In this document: one piece after another, positions 33,501 through 39,800 of the stretch
Position numbering within the stretch: the stretch's first letter is position 1
Layout of the letters: each line of letters begins with the position of its first letter
Origin: UBA6168 sp041741095
Lineage (GTDB): Bacteria > Bacteroidota > Bacteroidia > Chitinophagales > Saprospiraceae
Direction of reading: 5' to 3'
DNA: 64,000 bases
Assembly: GCA_041741095.1 (NCBI GenBank)
Contig: JBGSKQ010000095.1
Location: 62,001 to 126,000 of the forward strand
The notes under the pieces: generated by a model
What the model was told of the DNA's origin: nothing
Database searches by the model: none
Seen by the model: the letters and a program-made list of their open reading frames with translations, nothing else
Made by a program: the position numbers and the translations under genes

Positions 33501-36500
33501 CTCGAACTTGGTTTCGACAGCCTCTTCCTTAGCCAGGCCGTCATCAAATTTAACCACAAATTCAAGCTGGATTTGAGTTTCAGGATGCTTTTCGAGGATG
33601 CGCCCAGCATCGCTGCCCTGGCGGAATACGTGGACGGGGCGATTTTGGCAGAGCTATTTCAACCCAAAATTGAAGTGCCAAAAGCAGCTGAAAATCAGCC
33701 GATTAATGTTGAAAATGGTCAAAATGGAAATGGCGTTTCAACCCCACCAATGCCAATGGCCGGGCTACCGAATTTTCAAAATATGACAAACCAGGATTCT
33801 CCGGTGCAGCAATTGATTCAGCAGCAACTGCAAATCATGCAGCAGCAGTTGGCCTTGCTCGGTAGCACAGCGTTCACGCTGTCCGGTCCTCCGGCCTTCA
33901 GGCCGGAAGAGGTAGAAAGTAAAAATCCGCCTGATATCGGCGTAAACGCCGAACAACAGGACATCCTAAAGGATGTGCTACCAAGAACCAAAGGCGTCAC
34001 CGCCAAACTCAACTCCTATAAAAAAATCGGTGGCGGCGACGATCTCACCGAGCGGCAGCGCAAGGGCCTCAACGAATTTATGGCCCGTTATACAGCTATG
34101 ACCCAACAATCGAAAGACCTGGCGCAGCGCCACCGCCAATGGTACGCCGACCCTCGCAGCGTGACCGGGTTTAGCAAGTTATGGAAAGAAATCTGTTATC
34201 AGATTGCCCACGATCGCTCGAAAGGGTCGAAAATTTGGGACGTGGACGGCAACGAATACGTGGATTATGTGATGAGCTACGGCGTGGCGCTGTTCGGCCA
34301 CATGCCCGATTTTGTCGAAGAGGCGGTGGCCGCTGCCCTCAAACGGGGTAATTCGATTGACTTGTTGCCGCCCGAAGCGACGGAGATAGCCCGCATCATT
34401 TGCGAGTTGTCCGGCCACGACCGGGCGACCCTCGCCAATACAGGAACCGAAGCTGTTTTAGGGGCAGTTCGGGCAGCGAGGACGGCGACGGGGCGTGACA
34501 AAATCGCCGTTTTCGATACCGATTACCACGGCATGATTGACCAGTTCATGGTGCGGGGTATCCACCTGAAAGGAGAGAGCAAGACAATGCCGAGCTCCCC
34601 AGGCGTACCCAAGTTTTTGGTGGAAAATACCCTGGTACTCGACTACGACGACACCGAAGTTTTACAAAAACTGGAAAAACACATCCACGAATTGGCAGCG
34701 GTGGTCATCGAACCCGTGCAGGCGCAAAACCCGCATTGGCAACACCCGGAGCTCATCCGCTCTATCCGTCAACTGACTGAAAATCATGGCGTTGCGTTGA
34801 TTTTTGACGAAATCATCAACGGCTTCCGCCTGCACCAACGGGGCGCCCAGGCTTGGTACGGCGTGGAAGCCGATTTGTGCGCCTACGGTAAAAGCATCTC
34901 CGGCGGCTTGCCGCTCGCTGCTGTGGCGGGCAAGGCCAAATTTATGGAAGCCTTCGACGGCGGCCCCTGGAATTATGGCGACGATTCATCGCCTGACGGC
35001 GTGATTGCCTATTTCGCCAGCACTTTTATCAAAAACCCCATCAGCGTGGCGGCGGCTCATGCGGCCCTGCGGGAAATCGAGCGCCTCGGTCCGGCCATGC
35101 AGGAGGATTTGAATGAAAAAACGGCCCGTTTCGCCGAACACATCCGGGACATTTTCCTGCGCACAAAAGCGCCGCTGATGATTCAGTCCTGCTCGTCATT
35201 TTTTATGATAAAAAATGCCGACAACAGCCCGCTCACCCGCCTGTTCAACTACTTCTTGCGGGCCCGGGGCATCAACATCCGAGAGCGGCCTTGCTTCATT
35301 TCGACAGCCCATACGGAGGCGGATTTTGAAAAAACTTACCGGGCATTTGAAGATGCCATCAACGATATGTTTGAAGCTGGGCTAATGGAAGCTTGGGAAG
35401 GTGAGGATTTGAATGTGATTGTTTATAGTTCGCAGTCTCCAGTCTCCAGTCTCCAGTCCACAGTCCACAGTCCACAGTCTCCAGTCCACAGTCCACAGTC
35501 TCCAGTCCACAGTCCACAGTCCACAGTCTCCAGTCCACAGTCCACAGTCCACAGTCCACAGTCCACAGTCTCCAGTCACCAGTCCACAGTCGGAGGAACA
35601 GGAATTGGAGTTCCAGCCTGCGGACTGTGGACTGTGGACTGTGGACTGACAGAGGGCCAGCAGGAAATTTTCCTTTCCAGCCAGCTTTCGGAAGAAGCCT
35701 CTAAGGCATACAACATCGCCACGGAAATCAGGCTGGAAGGGTATTTTGATGTAGAAAAAATGCGCCGCTCGTTGCAGGCGCTCGTGGACAGGCACGAGGC
35801 GCTGCGCACTTTTTTCAACGAAGATGGAAAGACACAAACTATCCAGTCGGAATTGAAAATTGAGATTCCGTTTTTGGATTTGAGCGAGGAAACGTCGCCG
35901 GATGGAAATTTGCAAAAACTGCATCGGGAGGAGACACAATACCTTTTCGACCTGCAAAATGGCCCGCTCGTCCGCTTCAAAATTGTGAAAATGGAGGAGC
36001 AGGTTCACCTCGTTTTCATTCACGTCCACCATATTATATGTGATGGCTGGTCGCTGGGGATTTTGACGAGGGAACTGGGGGAAATTTATGGATTGGAAAC
36101 GTCGTCGGCGTTCCGAACCCCGACGACGTTGGCTGAACCTAAACAACTTAGCCAATACGCTTCGGAACAGGCCGCTTTTTCATCCCCCCTCCAGGGGGGA
36201 CAAGAGGGGGGGATTTTTAATAAAAACGAAAACTACTGGCTTGGCCAGTTTGCCGATGGCGTTCCCGTCCTGGATTTGCCGATTGATTTTACTCGTCCGC
36301 CCGTAAAGACCTTCCCCGGTGCGGTGGAGAAAATTTCATTGGAACCTGATTTTGTAAAACAACTACGCAAAGCGGCGGCGAAGCAAGGCTCCACTTTTTA
36401 CGTGTTCATGCTGGCGGCTTACCAGGCTTACCTTGCCCGCATCACCGGGCAAGACGATTTTGTGGTGGGGGTGGCAGCAGCAGGGCACAACCTGCCGGGA

Positions 36501-39500
36501 AATGCGAACCTCGTTGCCCACGCTATCGGCCTACTGCCCGTTCGCACGAAAATAGATGGGAGCTGCACTTTCAAGGACTATTTAAAAACAGTGAGAAAGC
36601 AAGTGCTGGACGCTTTCGACCACCAGCAATACACGTTCGGGGCTTTGGTGAAAAAACTGAAAATCGCCCGCAACGCCAGCCGCAACACGCTCGTCAGCGT
36701 GGCCTTCAACCTCGACAGCCCGCTAGACGACCTGAAATTTGGTGGCCTGAAAGCAACGACCCGTGCCATTCCTAAGCAGTACGAGACTTTTGACACTTTT
36801 ATCAACCTGAAACCGCTCGGCGAAGGGGTTGATTTTGAGTGGAATTTCAATACCGACCTGTTTAGGCGGGAGAGCATCCGGCTTAGGTTGGAAGAGTTTA
36901 AAACATTCCTGCAAGGCGTGGTGGAGGAGATGGAAACGCCCATCGCCCGTTTGCCCCTTTTACCAGATTTTGAGAGGAAACAAATGGCCTCTTTTGGCCT
37001 TGGCGAAAGGGCTGATTTTCCCCTCCACCGATGCCTGCATGAACTGTTTGAAGAGCAAGTGGCCCGGACTCCGGATAAGGTGGCGGTGCTGCTAAGTGAC
37101 GGGGTGACTTCAAGTCAACCCCTCACTGAGGCCCGTTTGACCTACCAAGGTCTGAACGTCCGTGCAAACAAACTGGCTGAAATCTTACAAGAAAAAGGCC
37201 TCAAACCCGGCAGCTTTGTTGGCCTCTGCATGGAGCGGTCATTGGAGATGATGGTCAGCATTTACGCCATCCTCAAAGCGGGTGGGGCGTACGTGCCGAT
37301 TGACCCCCGCAACCCGAAGGAACGAATCCAACTTATCCTCGAAGATGCCAATTGCACCCATCTGTTAACGCACAGCGAGGTGATGAAAAACCTGCCTGTT
37401 TTTAATGGTGAAATCTTGTTTGTTGACAGCCTCGACCTGACGAGTTCTCAGTTCTCTGTTCTCAGTCCGATCCCGACAGCTATCGGGAGCAGCCAGCAGG
37501 CAGCATACGTCATTTACACGAGTGGCTCAACAGGCGTTCCAAAAGGCGTCCCCATCAGCCACCGGAATGCGGTGAATACGCTATTTGCTATCAATAAACA
37601 TTTGACAATCAGCGAAAAAGACAAAGTGTACTCCGTGTCTTCGATGTCCTTTGACATGTCCATTCCTGATTATTTCCTGGCGCTGATGCAGGGGGCGACC
37701 CTCATTCTCGCTGGGGAGGAAACCAAGAAAGACGGATTCGCCCTGCGGGATTCCATAGAACAACACCGCCCAACCTTTATGCAGGCCACGCCAACCACTT
37801 GGCGCATCCTCTTGCTGGCGGGCTGGCAGGGTGACCCGAACCTGACGGCCATTGCCGGGGGAGAAGGTTTCCCCAAAGAATTGGCCAGTGAAATGGCCGC
37901 CTGCTGCAAGGCCGTCTGGAACGGCTACGGCCCGACGGAGACGACAATTTATGCCACCTACCAACGGATTTCGGATGAACACCTGGCTGCTTGCCCTGGT
38001 GAGTTTGCCGCCATCGGTTCGCCCATTGCAAACACGGAAATGTTGATTTTGGATAAAAACGGTGAGCCAACTCCAGTGGGTGTCCCTGGTGAATTGTTCA
38101 TCGGCGGCGAAGGGGTGGCGAGAGGATATTTGAACCGAGCGGAATTGACGGATGAAAAATTTGTTGATAATTTACGATTGTCCCAAGTCCCGAATAATCG
38201 TCGATTTTATAGAACTGGAGACCTCGTCCGTTACCTCCCTAGCGGCGAAATCGAATTCCTCGGACGGATAGATAACCAGGTGAAAATCAGGGGCTTCCGG
38301 ATGGAATTAGGTGAAATCGAGGAGACGATGAAGCAGTTTTCGGGCATGGCCAATGCGGCGGTGGCGGTTTTTTCGGATAAAACGGGAAGCCAGCAACTCG
38401 TTGGCTACGTTGTTTGGGCCAACGAACAACCAACAACGTCCAACGAACAACTCAAAACCTTCCTCCGCAACAAACTCCCCGGCTTCATGGTGCCTACCAT
38501 TTTTGTCAAAATGGACGAACTGCCCATGAACACTTCGCTGAAAGTGGACCGCAAGGCGCTGCCGCAGCCCGACCTTGCCAGTCTTTCATCTGGCAAATTT
38601 GAAGCGCCGAAAACACCCGGCGAAAAACTGCTGGCAGACGTTTGGAAAGAATTGTTGGGGGTGGATAAAGTGGGCATCCACGACGACTTCTTCGAACTCG
38701 GCGGCCACTCGCTGGCAGCCGTTCAAATGATGACGAAAGTGAAGGCGGAAACGGGGGTGAAATTACCCTTGACAACCCTGTTCCAAAACTCAACTGTGGA
38801 GAAGTTGGCCGTACAGTTAAATGGTTTCAATAATAAAAAATACAATGGAAATACAAATGGCCATTCTGTTGAACATCAACCGTTTAAATCGCTTATCCCG
38901 ATCCGGGAAGGTGGTTCCAAACCGCCACTTTATCTGGTACATGGAGGTGGGCTGCACGTGCTTTTTTACCAAAATCTGGTGAAATACCTTGATGAAGATC
39001 AGCCGATTTATGCCCTACAAGCACGGGGCCTCAGCGGAGACGAAGAGCCGCTGGACAGCATTGAGGACATGGCTGCTTATTATATCAAGGAAATGTTGGC
39101 ACAAAACCCAAAAGGGCCATTTTGTTTGGCGGGTTATTCGCTCGGTGGGCTGATAGCGTGGGAAATGGCAAAGCAATTGAAGGAAATAGGAAAGGACGTG
39201 CCTATGCTGTCGCTTTTTGATGCAGTGGCCAAATACGAATGGGCGGGCGTGGGCAATAGTGGAAAGTGGAAAAAGCGCTTGATGAAAACGGGATTCAATT
39301 TGTCGCTGATGCTAAAAGATCCGGCTGGGGCATTGGAGTATAAAAAGCATGTTTTGAAAATGAATTTCCAGCACCAAAAAGGTAAATTGCGCATCGCCTA
39401 CCGCAACAATTCGACCCATGAAATCGAGGAAGGCTACTTGCCTTTTGGAAAGGATGTTTATGAAAAAAGCTTGGCAGCTTATGAAAAATACAAGCTGCAA

Positions 39501-39722
39501 CCACTTGACATTCAGGTAGATTTGTTCAAAGCAAAAGAGCAAATGTTTTACCTCTACGACCCCACCTACTACGGTTGGGATCGCTTTGCAACACAGGGTG
39601 TATTAATCCATGAAATAGAGGGCAACCACCTTACGCTGTTTGACGAACCGCATGGCCGGGAAGTGGCGGAAATTATGAAAAAGCGGCTCGGCGAAATTTG
39701 TGAAACGGCCCCTGTTTATTAA
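27567..39722 (+). CDS. Single-protein hybrid NRPS-PKS: A-PCP-ST-KS-AT-ACP-AMT-C-A-PCP-TE
   Basis: 4051 residues. Order by motif: A1 (15-535; YTSGSTGKPKG 174, YKTGD 410, NGKFDR 519); PCP1 (GGNS, Ser578); PAPS-type sulfotransferase (688-975; PPRSGTT 693, RFIHLVRHPYSMVRS 822); KS (1002-1430; Cys1174, His1310, His1350); AT (1523-1805; GHSMGE, Ser1617); ACP (LGFDSL, Ser1985); class III PLP aminotransferase (2175-2612; Lys2442 in YGKSISGG); C (2695-3131; HHIICDG 2821); A2 (3158-3670; YTSGSTGVPKG 3317); PCP2 (GGHS, Ser3715); TE (GYSLGG Ser3858, His4021). All catalytic residues checked are intact; KR, DH, MT and E domains are absent. Inferred logic: an A1 starter is extended by one malonyl-type unit, aminated at the beta carbon, joined to a second amino acid and released by TE; sulfation is possible. 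Both A domains keep the Asp235 equivalent, so alpha-amino acids are expected. Linkers are full of in-frame repeats (listed separately). Confidence 0.92.
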   Translation: MSKTFTMNENSHVSNTCTFPSDICLHDIFQMEAKRNPSKAALISGDSAMTYAELDAKSSDLASQLVQGGIQTEDFVAIYLDRSFEMIIAIFAILKAGAAYVPIDVNYPADRMAFMLEDAKAKVVLTQSSLIKNIPETQAQVICLDVPEIKNQKSLIANSKSNSVSPANLAYMIYTSGSTGKPKGCMITHENVCNQLEGQHAIAPEPIEAMILTVSISFDVSVLTIFWTLLQGATLVLPKQSDEKDPTKLADIIHKNKVTHSMSLPSPYTLLLDQAPAEKLQSLRLVNVSGEVCPTSLAQKHEQLLPNCQLYNLYGPTEATVNCTFFTFPKGFNQPKVPIGIPILNYEIFILDENKQEVPHGEVGEIYIGGTKPVVGRGYWNRPELTAERFVRKPTPPNELRTTNNEQPLYKTGDLARWLPDGNIEFLGRSDFQVKYRGFRVELGEIETAIGHHPAVNETVVLLKNQHEIDGQRLLAYVTLHLGITLTISELRNFLEKSLPEYMLPSHLVVVEKMPLTTNGKFDRQALPEPADERPDLGEQYEAPQTNLEKYIAEKWERLLQITPVGRNDKFFELGGNSILAAKFIGEMMNASGASIFITTIFDHPTVAAYTAFLEKNYSNIIPGLFGKTAIFNATSEVAGNGHFPKNLSEADIANFPQLVPIHQSPVRSSESPITSHQSPITSHQSPIFILAPPRSGTTLVRVMLAGHPGLFACNELQLLHFETLKERNEAYMGKFSLWAEGLVRAVMELKNLDANEAKLLLNRYSEQGVTTAEMYELLDEWLNGQQTTKNEQRIRIVDKSPSYALDSLALEKALADFPNARFIHLVRHPYSMVRSFEKYHMDQVLYLHEHDFSAKQLGELVWLHSHRNTVDFLKKVPASQQFRIMYEDLVKNPEQVMQGMCATLGLPFHENLLSPYRDLDKKMTNGIYYDSRSMGDTHFDQKKKIDPNKADDWKGVLEDNFLCEQTWELAEMLGFSLPPAPSKGGGGATLPPPLEGAGGGFAIIGMSCRLPGANNIEEFWQNLLEDKDVSHQVTDSDLKSEGLPNHQSPITNHHVNRTYALADPYAFDATFFGYHPKEAEMTDPQHRIFLETAYEALESAGYDPFNFEGNIGVFGGVARNTYFANNLLTNKDLLENSGGWYQDMLASDSTFSISRVAYKLNLRGPAVNVQTACSTGGVAVHLACQSLMSSDCDMVIVGGGRVQAPVYGGYEHIEGGPLSPDGACRAFDEKANGMVQGHGMAMLVLKKLDKALEDGDHIWAVIKSTAVNNDGSNKTGITAPSARGQAAVIKKGIEKAGLTPDQISYIETHGTGTFIGDPIEIQGLTEAFGFHSGMGKRIAIGSVKTNIGHLDAGASIVGIIKTALALHYEQLPATLHFTKPNPQIDFKNSPFEVNASLRPWQRGELPRRAGVSTFGLGGTNAHIIIEEAPYSVRSPQSVVGSSPEIMVLSAKTEQALEKSTANLVSFFEKNPNSNLADAAFTLAIGRPHFSKRAALLATSTQTPKHTNTIKGECELHDATITFMFPGGGAQYVDMARDLYEANVFFKKQVDDCFRILKEKFQIDIQDVVFPAAQITNHQSPITEPANALASLFAIEYSLAKLWQHWGIQPDQMIGHSMGEYTAACLAGVMNLEDALGLVTVRGRLFETLDGDGGMLSVALTEEKLRPYLDADHTISVINKVDSLVVSGTAEAIDRLQNKLAADGIDTSKIHINVAAHSPQVEPILPEFKKYVETVELHEPKIPFVSNVTGTWISPEQATSVEYWLSHLRQTVRFADGLKTLLIQSPITNHQSPKKNRIFLEVGPGQTLSTFARAVPTLSSAEFIRRNEGTPAKVGVTLVLASVRHPKEVQDDVVFISKTLGKLWVNGIEVDWKAFYENENRQRIPLPTYPFEKRKFFIAPKTKEAIVQTVEIQEVGIISNPASQIISQPDLQLPLQSKTKQNMNQTPTRLPILVGEIKQSLHELSGLEPDAMDEQATFLELGFDSLFLSQAVIKFNHKFKLDLSFRMLFEDAPSIAALAEYVDGAILAELFQPKIEVPKAAENQPINVENGQNGNGVSTPPMPMAGLPNFQNMTNQDSPVQQLIQQQLQIMQQQLALLGSTAFTLSGPPAFRPEEVESKNPPDIGVNAEQQDILKDVLPRTKGVTAKLNSYKKIGGGDDLTERQRKGLNEFMARYTAMTQQSKDLAQRHRQWYADPRSVTGFSKLWKEICYQIAHDRSKGSKIWDVDGNEYVDYVMSYGVALFGHMPDFVEEAVAAALKRGNSIDLLPPEATEIARIICELSGHDRATLANTGTEAVLGAVRAARTATGRDKIAVFDTDYHGMIDQFMVRGIHLKGESKTMPSSPGVPKFLVENTLVLDYDDTEVLQKLEKHIHELAAVVIEPVQAQNPHWQHPELIRSIRQLTENHGVALIFDEIINGFRLHQRGAQAWYGVEADLCAYGKSISGGLPLAAVAGKAKFMEAFDGGPWNYGDDSSPDGVIAYFASTFIKNPISVAAAHAALREIERLGPAMQEDLNEKTARFAEHIRDIFLRTKAPLMIQSCSSFFMIKNADNSPLTRLFNYFLRARGINIRERPCFISTAHTEADFEKTYRAFEDAINDMFEAGLMEAWEGEDLNVIVYSSQSPVSSLQSTVHSPQSPVHSPQSPVHSPQSTVSSPQSTVHSPQSTVSSHQSTVGGTGIGVPACGLWTVDCGLTEGQQEIFLSSQLSEEASKAYNIATEIRLEGYFDVEKMRRSLQALVDRHEALRTFFNEDGKTQTIQSELKIEIPFLDLSEETSPDGNLQKLHREETQYLFDLQNGPLVRFKIVKMEEQVHLVFIHVHHIICDGWSLGILTRELGEIYGLETSSAFRTPTTLAEPKQLSQYASEQAAFSSPLQGGQEGGIFNKNENYWLGQFADGVPVLDLPIDFTRPPVKTFPGAVEKISLEPDFVKQLRKAAAKQGSTFYVFMLAAYQAYLARITGQDDFVVGVAAAGHNLPGNANLVAHAIGLLPVRTKIDGSCTFKDYLKTVRKQVLDAFDHQQYTFGALVKKLKIARNASRNTLVSVAFNLDSPLDDLKFGGLKATTRAIPKQYETFDTFINLKPLGEGVDFEWNFNTDLFRRESIRLRLEEFKTFLQGVVEEMETPIARLPLLPDFERKQMASFGLGERADFPLHRCLHELFEEQVARTPDKVAVLLSDGVTSSQPLTEARLTYQGLNVRANKLAEILQEKGLKPGSFVGLCMERSLEMMVSIYAILKAGGAYVPIDPRNPKERIQLILEDANCTHLLTHSEVMKNLPVFNGEILFVDSLDLTSSQFSVLSPIPTAIGSSQQAAYVIYTSGSTGVPKGVPISHRNAVNTLFAINKHLTISEKDKVYSVSSMSFDMSIPDYFLALMQGATLILAGEETKKDGFALRDSIEQHRPTFMQATPTTWRILLLAGWQGDPNLTAIAGGEGFPKELASEMAACCKAVWNGYGPTETTIYATYQRISDEHLAACPGEFAAIGSPIANTEMLILDKNGEPTPVGVPGELFIGGEGVARGYLNRAELTDEKFVDNLRLSQVPNNRRFYRTGDLVRYLPSGEIEFLGRIDNQVKIRGFRMELGEIEETMKQFSGMANAAVAVFSDKTGSQQLVGYVVWANEQPTTSNEQLKTFLRNKLPGFMVPTIFVKMDELPMNTSLKVDRKALPQPDLASLSSGKFEAPKTPGEKLLADVWKELLGVDKVGIHDDFFELGGHSLAAVQMMTKVKAETGVKLPLTTLFQNSTVEKLAVQLNGFNNKKYNGNTNGHSVEHQPFKSLIPIREGGSKPPLYLVHGGGLHVLFYQNLVKYLDEDQPIYALQARGLSGDEEPLDSIEDMAAYYIKEMLAQNPKGPFCLAGYSLGGLIAWEMAKQLKEIGKDVPMLSLFDAVAKYEWAGVGNSGKWKKRLMKTGFNLSLMLKDPAGALEYKKHVLKMNFQHQKGKLRIAYRNNSTHEIEEGYLPFGKDVYEKSLAAYEKYKLQPLDIQVDLFKAKEQMFYLYDPTYYGWDRFATQGVLIHEIEGNHLTLFDEPHGREVAEIMKKRLGEICETAPVY
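28008..28048. repeat. AAATC-type tandem repeat inside A1
   Basis: AATCAAAA-like units encode EIKNQKSLIANSKSN. They lie in the loop just before the A3 motif of the first adenylation domain. Similar AAATC strings occur in spacers at 21780-21910 and 52268-52292. Confidence 0.6.
28756..28787. repeat. AACGAACAACG tandem repeat inside A1
   Basis: Four AACGAAC-like units encode NELRTTNNEQ, directly before the YKTGD motif. Related tracts lie at 29921-29950 and 38419-38456. Confidence 0.65.
29475..29498. repeat. Perfect palindrome in the PCP1-sulfotransferase linker
   Basis: GAAGTGGCCG and CGGCCACTTC form a 10-bp stem with GAAA loop, encoding EVAGNGHF. Confidence 0.75.
29577..29630. repeat. CACCAATCACCAGT tandem repeats before the sulfotransferase
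   Basis: Repeated 7-mers (AATCACC, AGTCACC) encode an ITSHQSP-type peptide repeat at about residues 671-688, immediately before the sulfotransferase strand FILAPPRSG. Further copies are at 30701, 32287 and 32914. Confidence 0.8.
29921..29950. repeat. AACAACGAA repeats inside the sulfotransferase
   Basis: Short AAC/GAA units encode QQTTKNEQR in a predicted loop, with the reading frame kept. Confidence 0.55.
30496..30569. repeat. 74-bp C/G-rich palindrome in the sulfotransferase-KS linker
   Basis: The left arm (30496-30526, starting GCCTCCCCCCTGCCCCCTCC) is the near-perfect reverse complement of the right arm (30540-30569). The loop is 13 nt. It encodes a Pro/Gly-rich linker (LPPAPSKGGGGATLPPPLEG) and ends one codon before the KS start. 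Such an arm would fold into a very stable hairpin in DNA or mRNA. Confidence 0.9.
30701..30730. repeat. CAATCAC tandem repeat in the KS N-terminal loop
   Basis: Four perfect AATCACC units encode NHQSPITNHH. They directly follow a small palindrome, TCTGATTTAAAATCAGA (30675-30691). Confidence 0.75.
31861..31892. repeat. AGTCCGC repeats in the KS-AT linker
   Basis: Three AGTCCGC-like 7-mers encode SVRSPQSVVGSS. They belong to the AGTCCAC family found at 35429, 46383 and 63109. Confidence 0.75.
32061..32095. repeat. ACACAAAC repeats in the KS-AT linker
   Basis: CACACAAAC/ACCTAAA units encode STQTPKHTNT, just upstream of the AT FPGGGAQ motif. Confidence 0.55.
32287..32316. repeat. AATCACC repeats inside AT
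   Basis: Copies of the 7-mer family encode ITNHQSPIT between the FPGGGAQ motif and the active-site helix of AT, where related domains have a shorter loop. Confidence 0.65.
32914..32945. repeat. AATCACC repeats at the end of AT
   Basis: Four copies encode QSPITNHQSP before the strand RIFLEVGPG of AT. Confidence 0.75.
33026..33073. repeat. Pair of palindromes in the AT C-terminal loop
   Basis: CGCCGAA-TTCATTCGGCG near 33026-33042 and ACGCCG-GCTAAAGT-CGGCGT at 33054-33073. The flanking GTAACG and CGTTAC are also inverted copies. They encode SAEFIRRNEGTPAKVGVT. Confidence 0.7.
33861..33982. repeat. 122-bp composite palindromic element in the ACP-aminotransferase linker
   Basis: Outer inverted repeat GGTAGCACA (33861-33869) and TGTGCTACC (33974-33982). 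Inside lie four small palindromes in a row: AGCGTTCACGCT, TCCGGCCTTCAGGCCGGA, CGGCGTAAACGCCG and ACATCCTAAAGGATGT. The frame is kept and encodes about residues 2099-2139. It looks like an intergenic element that became coding. Confidence 0.85.
35429..35648. repeat. AGTCCAC/AGTCTCC repeat array with inverted end, aminotransferase-C linker
   Basis: About 22 units of AGTCCAC or AGTCTCC (35429-35590) encode a VHSPQSP-like repeat. After a 30-nt gap, GGACTGT units (35621-35648) form the reverse complement, so the region can fold into a long hairpin. The same family occurs at 31861, 46383 and 63109. Confidence 0.9.
36098..36130. repeat. Palindrome in the C-domain loop
   Basis: AACGTCGTCGG (36098-36108) and CCGACGACGTT (36120-36130) form a perfect 11-bp inverted repeat with an 11-nt loop, encoding ETSSAFRTPTTLA. 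Confidence 0.8.
36184..36212. repeat. C/G-run palindrome in the C domain
   Basis: CCCCCCTCCAGGGGGG followed by a second GGGGGG run, encoding PLQGGQEGG. It resembles the 30496-30569 palindrome in composition. Confidence 0.6.
37095..37127. repeat. Imperfect palindrome at the start of A2
   Basis: AGTGACGGGGTGACTT and AAGTCAACCCCTCACT pair with small bulges around one base. They encode SDGVTSSQPLT, an insertion between the usual VAV strand and LTYxxLN. Confidence 0.6.
37441..37488. repeat. TTCTCAGTTCTC repeat plus 18-bp palindrome in A2
   Basis: A TTCTCAG/TTCTCTG tract is followed by the palindrome TCCCGACAGCTATCGGGA (37471-37488), just before the A3 motif. Near-identical 18-bp palindromes lie in spacers at 46362-46379 and 52132-52149. 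Confidence 0.85.
38419..38456. repeat. CCAACGAACAAC repeats in A2
   Basis: AACGAACAAC units encode ANEQPTTSNEQLK in the C-terminal subdomain loop. Same family as 28756-28787. Confidence 0.65.
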
Positions 39723-39800
39723 GCCCATGAAACCAATCCCAATTGACCTTTAGCACACATTTTACCAAAGGCTTCATAACAAACCCAAAATTTTTAAAGT

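Noticed and set aside
35382..36155. Minus-strand ORF with WTVDCGL-type peptide repeats
   Set aside because: It is the reverse reading of the AGTCCAC array and C-domain coding region; the plus strand carries clear NRPS motifs.
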